Positions 1-10,729 of a stretch of 64,000 nucleotides of DNA are shown here, one piece after another. A program made the position numbers and the translations under genes. Every line of letters begins with the position of its first letter. The first letter of the stretch is position 1. The notes below the pieces were generated by a model that worked only from the letters and a program-made list of their open reading frames with translations, had not been told where the DNA came from and did no database searches. Source of the DNA: Corynespora cassiicola (taxonomy: Eukaryota > Ascomycota > Dothideomycetes > Pleosporales > Corynesporascaceae); NCBI GenBank assembly GCA_022059125.1, contig JAEUWY010000019.1, forward strand, positions 372,001-436,000, in the 5' to 3' direction.

Positions 1-187
1 CTCTGTGTACATTCCAAGATATCCGTATAAGAAAAAGATTTCTAATCGCTGTCTTTGATCTAGAAAATTTACACTGAAAGATCAATCAAATATATTTCAA
101 CTTTCATAAACACTTAGCACTCCCCTACCTCTCGATTCCCCTTCCTCCTCTTCCAGATTCTCATCATCCCAATCTTCTTCATCCTAG

Positions 188-2743
188 TTATTTGGTCTGA
201 TATGGAAAATCAAAGTCTTTTTCTCGTAATAACCATGGCAAAGAAAGAGATTGGAGTGCGATATGTTGCTCGGTTACACCGCTCTTTCTCTTTTTCGTCA
301 TCTCATGTGAAAATGAGGGGGTTTGTTTCAGCTCATACTCTGTTTCCAGTTTCAATTTGTCTTCCAGATCGTTTTGAGTGACATGATTTTTTTCGATCCA
401 TTCTTGAGCGAAGGACTCAGAAGCCTTCACGGCATAGTGAGCCACTGCGGATATAGCTGCCATATCCTCAAACCCATTGGGCACAGCCGATACCAAGCTA
501 CGTGATATTCTGGCCGCTTTGATCGCGCAAAAGTCCTGTTTGCGCCTAATATTGAGTTGAGAGAGGGTGAGCCATAGAATTGTCAGATTTCGGTTTTGAC
601 AAGCTGCATCTACAAGCGGGTGCCTTTTGCATGAGACAATGAGATCTTTGAGCAAGTTGGAAACCTCGCCAAGGCTCTTATGGAAGTAGCACAGCCGAGC
701 CTGATAGCAGAGTCGTATGATATTAATGCCATCCTGTTCCGGATGCGTATTCTCTTTTGCTTCGTGGACGTGGTCATAGAATTTAAGGACAGCCCGAAAA
801 CTTTCCAAGGCCCGTGATGTAAATCTTTTTTGCCGGAGAGACTCGTATTCTGATATGAGAAATTTGCTGCATAGTTCATGTTTGATCTGTATGCCAAAAT
901 TTCTCTCTATGGTAGTTGTGCTGTTTTCTGTCAGTAGGGTGATCAAGAGGTAGTAAAAGATATTTTGATGCTCATACAGCCGAATGAAACCGATGTACTC
1001 AGATAGCGTAGAGTCCGATATCATTTCGAAATGTTCGTTGATTGCGCGATATGTGCTACGCTTTTGAGTTGATGTTTGTCGAACACTCGCGAGTTTTAGC
1101 CGTGAGAGGGATGTTGCGAACGCCTTATCAGCCTCAGCACCTTGCAACATTGTTCGGTAAAGTTTGAGCATATCTTTACGTGTCGCTTGAGATTCTTGGT
1201 GCTTTCCCTTTATCCTTTGAAAGTACCAAAGTAATGTATATAGTCTGATCGTTTGCAATTCTGAGGTGGTGCAATATTGAAATACCCGTTGTAATTGGTC
1301 TTCAAGGACTGAGATGGCTTCTTCATACTTCCCCATATTCCAGAAACCCCGAGCCATGACATATCTTGAACGTAAGGTCATTTGGTTTATTGCCTTAAAC
1401 CATTCTTCCTCCTGGGGCAAGCAAGACTCGAAGTGATCTATGGCTTCTTCAAAGTGGCGCAGAAGAAATGCTACATGGCCCATGTAGTGATGGACAAGAA
1501 CTCTGAGGCCCTTATTGTTATTTTCTAACCTTCGAAGACAAATCCAGCCCAGCTCATATGACTTGTCGTTCTTTCCTATTCTATGGTAGTAGAATGAGAT
1601 AGAAGCCAGAGGTATAACATGAATTTTTTTCGCCTTTTGCCGGATCACTCTCCAGAAAGCCTCCAGAGGATCGATCATAAGTTGCTTCATCGTCGCGCGT
1701 TGGATTAGCCCAACGAAAAACTCGAACTGACGTCCTATAATTCCTGATTAGGTGTGCTGAAGAAGATTTTGGATGCCTTAAAGAGATATTGAGGCATTTT
1801 GAGATTACTGACTCGTCAGGAATGGTAAAATTGTTGATGTTGAGCATTCAGAGCTTGGTGATTCAGTATCTTGTGACGTGCTAGCATTTTCGCTACTCGA
1901 ATTGCCACGACTTTCGAACATCTTCTTACAGGTAACAGCTGTGTTTTCTGTCATGTTTTGCATATTTTTATCCACATCAATGTTAGAAAAGATTGAGGAT
2001 ATTGGTGCATGTAATTGGTGCCACCGTAGTGTACGTGGATCGCTTGCTCCAAAGCGGAAAGTCCTGAGGACGTGCTCTCTATCCATCCGGCCAATCATTA
2101 GGCTGAGTATATCGAAGTCGTTGTCATGGTTCTCGAGAGCGTGACTGTCGAGTAACAGCATCTCGAAATGGGGTGATCTAGAAGATATGTTGAATCCACA
2201 CGAGAGAAGGCATTCGAGTGCAAAGCAACACTGGTCGGATTCGAGAAGCCTCATTAATTTTTCCTGTATCTGCGTTGAAGAAAGTCCCGATCTATTGAGA
2301 TGATATGCTAAATATAGGCAGGCATACTGTAGTAAGGGCTGTTGTGAGTCAACTGTGTCCAATGACGGATCCGCGACCCACTGATCCCCGCTGTAATCGA
2401 CATCTGCAAGGAATCTTAGGCATATATCTCCAAGTGTACGATGAACTTCTTTGGAGTCGATTCGAAATCTAAAGATCGATTGTTCCTCCGTTGTACTCCA
2501 GTGTTCCACGGAACGAGTGAGATAGTCACGTGTTGAGATGTGCAGCAAGCGAACTTTCCCATCTGTGCATATGAGGAGGCCACCACAGAGTTCCGCGAGC
2601 TCCTGTGCTTCAATGTGCAACATGAAATTGTCGACATTTTCTGGTACTGATCTATACATAGGGATTTCGTTCAAAGCGTATGCTAGTTGGAATTCGTCCA
2701 TTCGCAAAGGTCGCCCTGATGTAGCAGCGATTGAGGGCCTCAT
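188..2743 (-). CDS. 5'-truncated NACHT/STAND-TPR protein (C-terminal part)
   Basis: Two open stretches join in frame if an intron is removed at 1744-1812 (GTCAGT donor, AATCAG acceptor), giving about 828 codons: 2743-1813 plus 1743-188. The first exon resembles the winged-helix segment that follows the NACHT NTPase in fungal STAND proteins: it has GRPLRMDEFQLAYAL, then LCGGLLICTDGKVRLLHIST. The second exon (after FFVGLIQR and DPLEAFW) is helical and TPR-like, with repeats such as HFEEAIDHFESCL and KYEEAISVLEDQL. The P-loop NTPase core and any N-terminal effector domain are missing. Upstream in the same frame a stop occurs within about 80 bp, and the neighbouring cyclase gene ends at 2912, so there is no room for them. 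In fungi such proteins act in non-self recognition. This copy is probably a relic; whether it is expressed is unknown. Confidence 0.6.
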
Positions 2744-2785
2744 TGTCGGGCAATCTGAGAGGCTTTTGAATGCGTGACTTCGTCC

Positions 2786-2826
2786 AAGAACAATTGTTCT
2801 TATGGGGGCAGAAAAGCCTTAAGGCT
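2786..2826. repeat. Two adjacent perfect palindromes
   Basis: A 16-bp perfect palindrome, AAGAACAATTGTTCTT, lies at 2786-2801. A 12-bp one, AGCCTTAAGGCT, lies at 2815-2826. They sit in the 168-bp gap between the truncated NACHT gene and the 3' end of the cyclase gene. They could form hairpins in the cyclase 3' UTR or be binding sites; the sequence does not decide between these. Confidence 0.6.
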
Positions 2827-2911
2827 AATTGGAGGCCACAACTTGTTGATATTCGTCTCCAAGATTTCCGTATGATTCAATGATTATTGAATAATTAGTC
2901 GAAAATCTCAT

Positions 2912-5900
2912 CTACTTTGTGCTGTTCGTCACATCCTTCAACAGATACATGTCTGAGAATTGATCTCCACCCGTGAGGTACAGCCCCAGCCAATCTGCCA
3001 GCTTTCTTCCCTTTGCACCCTCTTCCCTCAACTCAGCATACAGCGCATCCAACTCTTCATTAGTCCTTTTTCTTTCGTAATAGGCCGAGTCGAGCAAGAT
3101 CTGCTTCCGCTGCGCAATCTCAAAGTCCTGATCGAGCGCATGCGCATCACTCTGCCGCGCGTCCCCATTCACACCCCCCTGCCCCCTACACGCAGCCTCG
3201 ACCCAATCCGCATCGCACGTCCCAAAGAAGTCGGGAAAGCTCGTGCTGTTTAGGTTGCGCTCCTCAAAGTCGCGGACCACGCTTCCAAAGTCGTTGAACA
3301 TGCGCAGCTGCTTTGCCGAGTGCGAGTTTGCGTTCCACAGCATGAGCTTTTGCTTCGTACTGCGGAAGCAGTCTTGCCCTGGCCCGTGAATTTTGCTGCC
3401 GACGCAGGCGGCAAACCATGTTAGTGCGAGGGAGGCGCCGATGTGCCCGCTGCCGATGGCGTGGAGCCAGGATGCATAGCCCATGCTGGGGCTGCCAAAG
3501 GGAGTGGTAGGGGAGAAACCCGCTTGTGAGGTCAGACGCTTGTTGTCGGCAATTTGCTGCAGGTGGCATAAGAGATAGTTCTTGGCTTCTGTTCGGACTC
3601 CAAGTAGATCCATGGATGAGGCGTTGAGAAGCGAGGGGTAGGTCAGGTAGTGGCTTGCCCATCGCGAGAGGACCTTGAGCGCCTCGTAGACCCGCGAACC
3701 ATCCCCGTATTCCGCATCGCTGGGGCTACTGACTATGAGAAGAGGGTGAGTTTCAGGAGAAGATCCATTGTTCCGCAACTTTGCTGGCCAAAAGTCATCC
3801 AGCGCAAACGTTTTCTCGATCCCGACGCGAAGATCGCCCAACTCTTTAAAGCTGAGCTGTGAGACGTGACCCTCCATGTATTCATCGACGAGGAAGATGT
3901 AGAGTGAGACAACGCATATGTCCCAAATGAGTACTGGCGGGGCTCGTGCCTCTCTAATGTTATTGTGCATCGTCCACATGATGGGAATGTAATCAAAGTA
4001 CTTGTCTTTTTCTTTGGCATTGGTGACGGGGAAAATGTCATTTCGCATTGCCTTTAGCTTCTGGACGTAGAAGGCGCTCTCAACTGCCCCAGCTTTGATC
4101 TTGAACAAAGGCTCATTGGCGAGGTTTGGATTGCTATGAAAGAACGAGGTGAGTGCAGTGATCTTTTGAAGGGCACGATCAGGCGGAAGGTCCACTCGGG
4201 GGTTGGTGTGGATGGCACGACGAGAATCGCTCAAAGCGGCTAAAACGTGCGCTTCGCAGAGTTGATGTGAGACTTGAGCCGGGTATTGCAACCATAAAGA
4301 GTTTCCGCTACGCAAAGGCTTCGTAGAGTAAGCCTGCTGTTGTAGCGCATATCGCCCTCTCTCAATAGATTGACGAATGCCCAGGTGAAGCGATAGTAGA
4401 AATGGCTGGTTGATCATGATGTCCAAGGCTTGCAACGCAAAGGCTGTGCTTTCTAGGCATGTGCGGTTGTTCAAACCCCACGCACCGTTCGCACTCTGTG
4501 CCGAAAGGACTCTGGACAGCATTTGGGTCATCATGATTGGCGCACGAATGTCCGTAGTCTCTCGATTCCATCCTGGCGATTCGAAGATTCTCCTATTGGA
4601 GAGTTGATGAAATACTTGTGCAAACAGCAAGATTGCATAGAGTTCTGTGTGGCACTGGGGACTGATGAGCTTTTCGATATCAGAAATAACGGTTCAACTT
4701 ACCATGGTGATTGTCCATTCTCCAGTCCACCAGGCATTGCATATTCTCTCGAATAGAGTGATAATTGCGTCGATGTCGTCTAAACCGAGTAGAATCTTGA
4801 GAATGAAGCATTGCTCATCTAAACTGCAATATCCCATGTCTTTCAGTGATGCTGCTTTCAAGTGCTCTCCCAGAGCTTGGACTTCTTTCTGGCTAGACTC
4901 TTGCTGAGAAAATGATAGTATCATTATTCTCGCAGCCATTTCAATGGATGTGCTTCCTATAGTTCTACAGTCAGAAGATATACAAATACCTAGGTATTGA
5001 AGGGAGGTATCAAGGATATCACTACTGCTGAAGGGAGAAATGAACATACTATGATTACTCATGCCAAATTCTCCATTCATTAGATCAATATCATAGGATA
5101 GAAATCCAGCTACTGCATTTGAGTACTATCTGACGTCAGAATTTTGAATTTCAATGCGATAAAATTTGGGGGATTTGCGAACCAGAGCTCTTTCTAGCAG
5201 CGTAGGAGGGAATGAAGCCGGCATTCCATTATCACCGGCTGCTACCATTGACTTTTGGAGGTAAGTTGTATATCCCTCATGGTATGACCCAGTCTCAAGG
5301 ATATGCAGGGCCGTAAGTGCCGGCGAAGAATCAACACCTGGAGAATCCTTCTCGGACCCGGCCTTGACGAGTTCGTTTTCCCCGATACTTGGTTGGCGAG
5401 AGGATATAGGCGTGGCAGTGTCGAACTTGCGCTTGTTGGAAACATTGCCATTTTGCAATGGAGCATGCAATGTTACCTGGTTCAAGATACTCTTCTTCAG
5501 GAATGGCAATTCGACATCCTCCTTCTTCAATAGTGAAGCTAGTCTCTTGACTAGGCTGATTGCTGCTCTACGCACATCTGCTTCTGGATCCCATTCCTTT
5601 AGTCGTTCATCGAGATATTGCCGTGCCTTGGCAATCCTCGCATCCAGGCTTCGAAAAGGTATCGAAGAGCTTGAGATTGCACCTTTTCTGAACTTGACGA
5701 GTGCCAACAATCCAGCCATGGCATTCAGGATACAATCCAAGTCGAAAGATTCCACGCCAACATCCCATCCGCCATGACCCTGCTGGCGAGAAAGCAGCCA
5801 CGTGAATGCCTTTGGGAAGAGGAGGATGTCCCCATTGAAGCCATCAGTGATCGATTCCGAGTGATCCAAGCTCTTTCGTAAGGACGCAGCCAGTGCTGTA

Positions 5901-5992
5901 TCAAATGTTGACACGGGATAGCACTCTGGCCCTCCACTCAGGACTCTTTCATGCAAGTTCTTCGCCCGAGCTTCAATATCTTCTTGATCCAT
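2912..5992 (-). CDS. CPS/KS-type diterpene synthase with class I motifs intact and class II site degraded; one in-frame TAG
   Basis: Reading 5992-4703 joined to 4654-2912 (intron 4655-4702, GTAAGT donor, CAG acceptor) gives about 1010 codons in the order of fungal bifunctional copalyl-diphosphate/kaurene synthases (usually 940-960 aa). The N-terminal gamma/beta part has STFDTALAA and LLSRQQGHGGW, weak versions of the family's YDTAW and QQPDGSW. Where DxDD is expected there is SSDILDT (about 5009-5020), so the middle Asp, the general acid of class II cyclases, appears to be Leu. The C-terminal alpha domain has DEYME (3872-3886) and NDFGSVVRDFEE (about 3260-3295), the metal-binding motifs of class I ionisation. 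A TAG at 5126-5128 interrupts the frame and I found no intron that removes it. The ATG at 5992 (MDQEDIEARA) is the first usable start. The protein is probably a class I-only enzyme acting on a product of the 10.7-kb cyclase; otherwise it is a recent pseudogene or holds a sequencing error. Confidence 0.78.
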
Positions 5993-6028
5993 ACTGGTCC
6001 AGCACTTTGACGAAAGCAAAAACAACAA

Positions 6029-6852
6029 CTGATGTCACCACTGCAACCAAGACAAGATGTTCTCAAACAAAGAGCAGGAACAGTTGAAGCAGCCCGATAC
6101 CTCGCCGACCATATTTCCACGCCATCCCGAGATCCAGCCGCCCAATCCCCTACCAAAACCTCCAACAGACTATCCCCACCGCGCCACCTTTTTCAAAACC
6201 AGTCTTCCTAACCCTCTCTACCCCCCTTACCCCCCCTCCCAGCGCCTCCCCCCCTCGGACTCCGAAAGCAAGGCACCCACCGGTGCGCACTCCACGTTAT
6301 TCCACGCTACGCTACGCTACGCTATCCCCGGCGCCTCCCCAGTCCCGCCCATCAGTCTAGCAGCCGGCGCAGACCTCTTCTCGTGAGCCCACCACCTTGT
6401 GGCTGACAGAGCAAAAGCTCAGGAGCGAGATGCGACTCACTCATCTCCCATCTCACAACCGTGCCGTGCCGTGCCGTGCCATATCTGCCATGCTTTTGCC
6501 AACTGGCTGGCTGGCTGGCTGGGTGGGTATCCATATCCCAACCACCTCAAACCCGACCAGCACAGCACAGCACAGCACAGCCAATCAAACCGCCCAGGAC
6601 TCCTCTCCGCCCCCTGGACCACACATACAATTACACGCCAAACCAACATTTCGGCTTTTGCGTTCTTTTTTTTTGCTTTGCGCGTCAGCCCCGTCTACTC
6701 CTTCGCTCCTTCGCTCCTTCGCTCTTCCGCTGCTGCGCTGCAATCCATCAGGCCAGCTTAGCTGCCCCCCCCCTCCCGAGGTCACAATGCAACTTTGACG
6801 CGCTTCGACTCAGCTGCACCCGTGGTCTGTGCACCACGCTTCAACAGCGGCT

Positions 6853-6883
<31 letters not shown>

Positions 6884-7417
6884 AGGCGGCAATGGCGGAG
6901 GAGGCGGAGGAGGCGGGGCTCCGCGCGGTGGGATGGGGCACGTGCTGCAGGACGTTAGGATAGCTAGCGTGGGTTTGAGCTCAGGGGTGGTGACCGCCCA
7001 GACATGGGTTGTGGGTTGTGGGGGAGAGGTTATTTTTAGGGGGCGCGTGTGGTAGTGTGGTGGCGTGCCGGCATGTGATTTGGGGTTCAACGACGCGTTG
7101 TGGTGATGGAGATGGGGAGAGTTGGTAGTAGCAGGGTGCAAGAAAAGTTGGGAGATTGCCATAGCCAAGAAGATGTTATGAGAGTGCTCAGGTGTGAATG
7201 GTATGGCTTAGTAGCATATGAGGTATGAGCGGAGGAACTCTCATTTTCAATCACGAAAACCCTTTTCGTGAGCTGCAATGCCGTACATTCATTCAATGAG
7301 GCCTACTCTACACCTCAGATGATTAATGCTATTATCCATATCCAGGGTGCCCTCCCAGTGAAAGCGACAAAATAGAATCGTCATGTATCCCTCACCCCCA
7401 ACGTGAATACCGCCAGC
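6029..7417. other. Intergenic; microsatellite-rich upstream region of the class I cyclase
   Basis: No supportable gene is present. The stretch is unusually rich in short tandem repeats: GCTAC repeats near 6305, GTGCC repeats near 6460, CTGG repeats near 6503, CAGCA repeats near 6560, CTTCG repeats near 6700, and GGCGAC then GGAGGC repeats near 6855-6920. It contains the promoter region of the minus-strand cyclase and the 3' flank of the MFS gene. The proline- and glycine-rich open frames here are translations of the repeats. Confidence 0.6.
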
Positions 7418-9454
7418 TTAAGCACCAACCTTCTCCCCATCCGCCTGCACTCCCTCACACCTTGCCTTTCTCTCCTCCCTCTCCCGGCTGATAGTCTTGA
7501 TATTGAGCCACTTCATTCCACATGCCATGGGCACGCTCACGCAAATAACCGCCACGAGCAGAATGTTCACCTGCCCGACGGCCAACGCCCATGCCTGCCT
7601 CAACCCCGCCAACACCGCCCGCTCACCAGCGGCCAGCTCTCCTAGCGCTGTGGGGCCGGCTTTGATGACAGAGTCGGCAGACACGGAGGGTGCATGCTGT
7701 GGTATCAAGGAGTGCAGAGCGCGGAGTAGAAGGGCATTGCCGATCGGCACGCCAATGGAGCCGCCGAGTTGGCCGAAGAAGCTGGCGATGCCGTTGGCGA
7801 TGAAGACGTCGTTGTCTCTGTTCCTCTCGTCAGTTCGGAAACTCTTCATAGATGAATATCGAAGATAGAGATACGAAGCTGGTGGACTCTGTATCGGGGA
7901 AATGAAAGATGACTTACGTCTCCATGACCGCCTGGATAGCAATATGCGGCACATTGACTCCAAGCCCAAGGCCCAACCCGCAGAGCACCATGAACGTAGC
8001 CCACAGGGCCGTCGCTGTTGTTGCCGTGATGGTCGTCAAAAGTCCGGCGCCAATGGCGCACAGTACCTGCGCTACGAGTATGACGGGCATCTGTCAGTAC
8101 GTGTTAGTGCATCTCTCCAACGCTCGTGCGGATGCGGGAGGCCCTGTGCTCACATAGTGGCCCGTTGCAGTGGTGATGCCGCCGCCCGCAATCAGGCCGA
8201 TCATCTGCGGGACGGCGAGGGACATGTAGCTCACACCGCTCTTGAGCGGGGACTGACCCAGACTGGCTTGGAAGTAAAAAGGCATGTAGTATATACTCTA
8301 TGCGCTGTCAGTTTAGTGACTTGTACCAGCAAAGGGTGGCTTACTAGATACGAAGCCATGTTGTCCCAGAACAGGTACAGGGACCCCCAAATGACGGTCC
8401 GATCTTTGAGGTAGCGGATCGGAATGGTGGCGTCTTCGCCCGCCTGCCACTGCCGCAGGCCGAAGAGGATGAGGATTAGACCGAAGCCCACGCAGAGACC
8501 TATGGGTCGGGAGTGATTCCACGGGACCGTGTTCCCGCCCTGCTGCAAGGCAAGGAACAAACAGGTCACAGAGGAGATGAGGAGAACCACACCAGGAAGA
8601 TCAAGTTTCTTCAGCTTGGTCTTGAAGGGAATGTTGCGCGTCGACTGGTCGACGCCATGAAGTTGCAGGAACAGGATGATGAGTCCAAATACCACGCCGC
8701 CCAGCGGCAGGTTTCTGAGAACAATTAGCGACGGCTCTTATCATATAACAGCAAAAAGAACCCGACTGGAAACTTACATCCAGAAGCACCATCTCCACGT
8801 CGTGTCCTGGGTTAGCGCGCCTCCAATCACAGGACCAGCACTGGAGAACAAGCCAAACAGACTGACCACTCCACCCAGGAAAAGAGGTCGCTTCTCCAGC
8901 GTACATACGTACGTCAGGATGCCAAATGCACCCTGGAGCAGCCCTGCGGCACCAATACCTGCGATGGCACGCCCGGTGATGAAGGCCGCTGATGTTGGCG
9001 CTGCCGCACAAAGGACAGAGCCAGCTGTTGATGGAGTTAGTCATTGTGAATTGGCTCTTTGCGGATCGAAATGGCCAACACCCTTACCTTCAAAAACCAC
9101 GATTGATCCCAGATAGACCCATTTTGGGTCAAAGTATTTGTAGAAGTTGGAAGCGATGGGTGTCGTAGCAGTAAGCAGCATCGAATATGCCGCACCATAC
9201 CACCCCACATCTTCCAAAGCCTTGAACTGGGTCGAGATCTCGGGCGTCGCGACGGATATGATGGTCGCATCCAGAGCCATCAGTGCTGTACCCAGCATCA
9301 AAGACGCCATGATGAAGGCCAACCGGAGACCCGTGGGGTATCCATCTTTGGTGTCTGTGTCAAGTATGCTCGATTCTGGAGACTGAGGAACTGCATCCGA
9401 GATGGCAGTAGGCTCATGGCTTGCCTGTGCCTGTTTCTCGTTTTCGCTAGCCAT
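7418..9454 (-). CDS. MFS transporter, DHA2 (14-TM) family
   Basis: Six exons can be joined by hand: 9454-9088, 9024-8778, 8714-8345, 8297-8154, 8090-7918 and 7817-7418, giving 566 aa. The protein starts MASENEKQAQ, with a polar N-terminus of about 45 residues followed by multiple hydrophobic segments. It shows DHA2 drug-H+ antiporter hallmarks: LMALDATIISVATPEI in TM1, GRAIAGIGAAGLLQG, and GPVIGGALTQ (motif C-like) before WRWCFWINLP. Fungal toxin- and metabolite-efflux pumps of this type sit in many secondary-metabolite clusters. It lies between the two complementary diterpene cyclases, and its start faces the class II cyclase across a shared 1.3-kb region. It probably exports the cluster product at the plasma membrane, although the substrate cannot be read from sequence. 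Confidence 0.92.
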
Positions 9455-10729
9455 GAAGCTGATAGCAAGCACTCAGTATATCGTGGGCATGGGAGTTTTT
9501 GGATGGAGCGAACAAAAGAGAGGCAATCCTTCACCCGCGATAACAGAATGAGTCGAAGTTCCAAGTGGTGGGATCGTCGTCCGTTCTGCAATCTGCAATG
9601 CGACGACTTCTGCGCAGACGGCACGGCCTGTACGTACAGGGCGGCACACCAACTTCCTCCAGTCAACCGCTTTGCATCTAGCCCCCTCAACGGCTGTGCG
9701 CTCCCCCCTGCCAGCTGCCAACGCATAGGCGCCCCGAATGCACAGCCCGCAGCGCCTTTACCCTGATGCCTGGAACATTTCCACTACAATCTTACTTCCC
9801 GCAACTCGTCCGCGCCAGCTAGTCTTAGTGTGCAGTCAGTAGGACGTTTTTTTAGAAGAATCCTGCCTGAATTCGATAGACTGCCATCACACCCTCGACC
9901 AAGCCGCCGACTCGACCTTCGGGTCCCCGCTTCGCAGCCTGTATCTCTGTCAGCGACCACCAAAGCCAATCTCATCAACCAGATTTCCAGGACCTTCAGG
10001 CATCCAGTGCGACCCGGGGAAAACTCTCGTCCTTGAAGCAATCTTGTTGAACAAAGGCCCCTCTCCTGAAAGCCTGCGGAAGTGGCGCGAGCCGTTCAAA
10101 GTGTGAACAAAGGCATTTTGCGCCACACGGGCGTGCCCTGACGGCCGGGTGCATATGATATGTCGAGCCTGCCTTGCCCAGCCACGCATATACCAAATGC
10201 AGCCAAGCGCGGGGAGCAGCGCGCCATGCGCCGATCCCCCAGTGCCATGGCTAACGCCCTGGATAGCCGAAAGCTTGACGCGTGAGGCACCCAGGCCTTC
10301 TGATTTGACTTTCGGAGACCGACGTGCAGCAGTGCAAGGGCTGACAGAGCGCCGTGGCGCCAGCAACCGTTCATCCTCAACAAGCGCACCGAAGACGACG
10401 GCAATGACTTTGCAAGTACTTTATCTCGCCGCCACTTCGGCCACTTGCATGAAATGGGGCATTGAGGCCGTGGTTGCGTACGGCAGAAAGGGTGGTACGA
10501 GATTTGATGACGATGGCGGAGTAATGGGTCGGTTCGATAGTCTTTACCGATCCGCCTCTGTGTCGGAGCATTAGAACAAAGAATAGCAGCAGCAATGTAG
10601 CATAGACTGAAAGTATAAGGGCAAAAATGCTCATCCAAAACCTTACCTTCATGCGTTAGCTGGATCTTGCATACCCATTTCTTGCCACCCTCATTTCATC
10701 GCGTCATTGTGCACACTTTTCCCGCAATC
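9455..10729. promoter_or_regulatory. Divergent promoter region between MFS transporter and class II cyclase
   Basis: 1.27 kb without a supportable gene separate the start codons of the minus-strand transporter and the plus-strand cyclase. The arrangement allows shared control of both genes. Open frames in this stretch do not resemble known proteins and lack family motifs. I could not assign a specific operator. Confidence 0.5.

Noticed and set aside
10096..10638. A 180-codon minus-strand frame between the MFS and class II cyclase genes
   Set aside because: It overlaps other open frames, has no domain features and lies in the shared promoter region.
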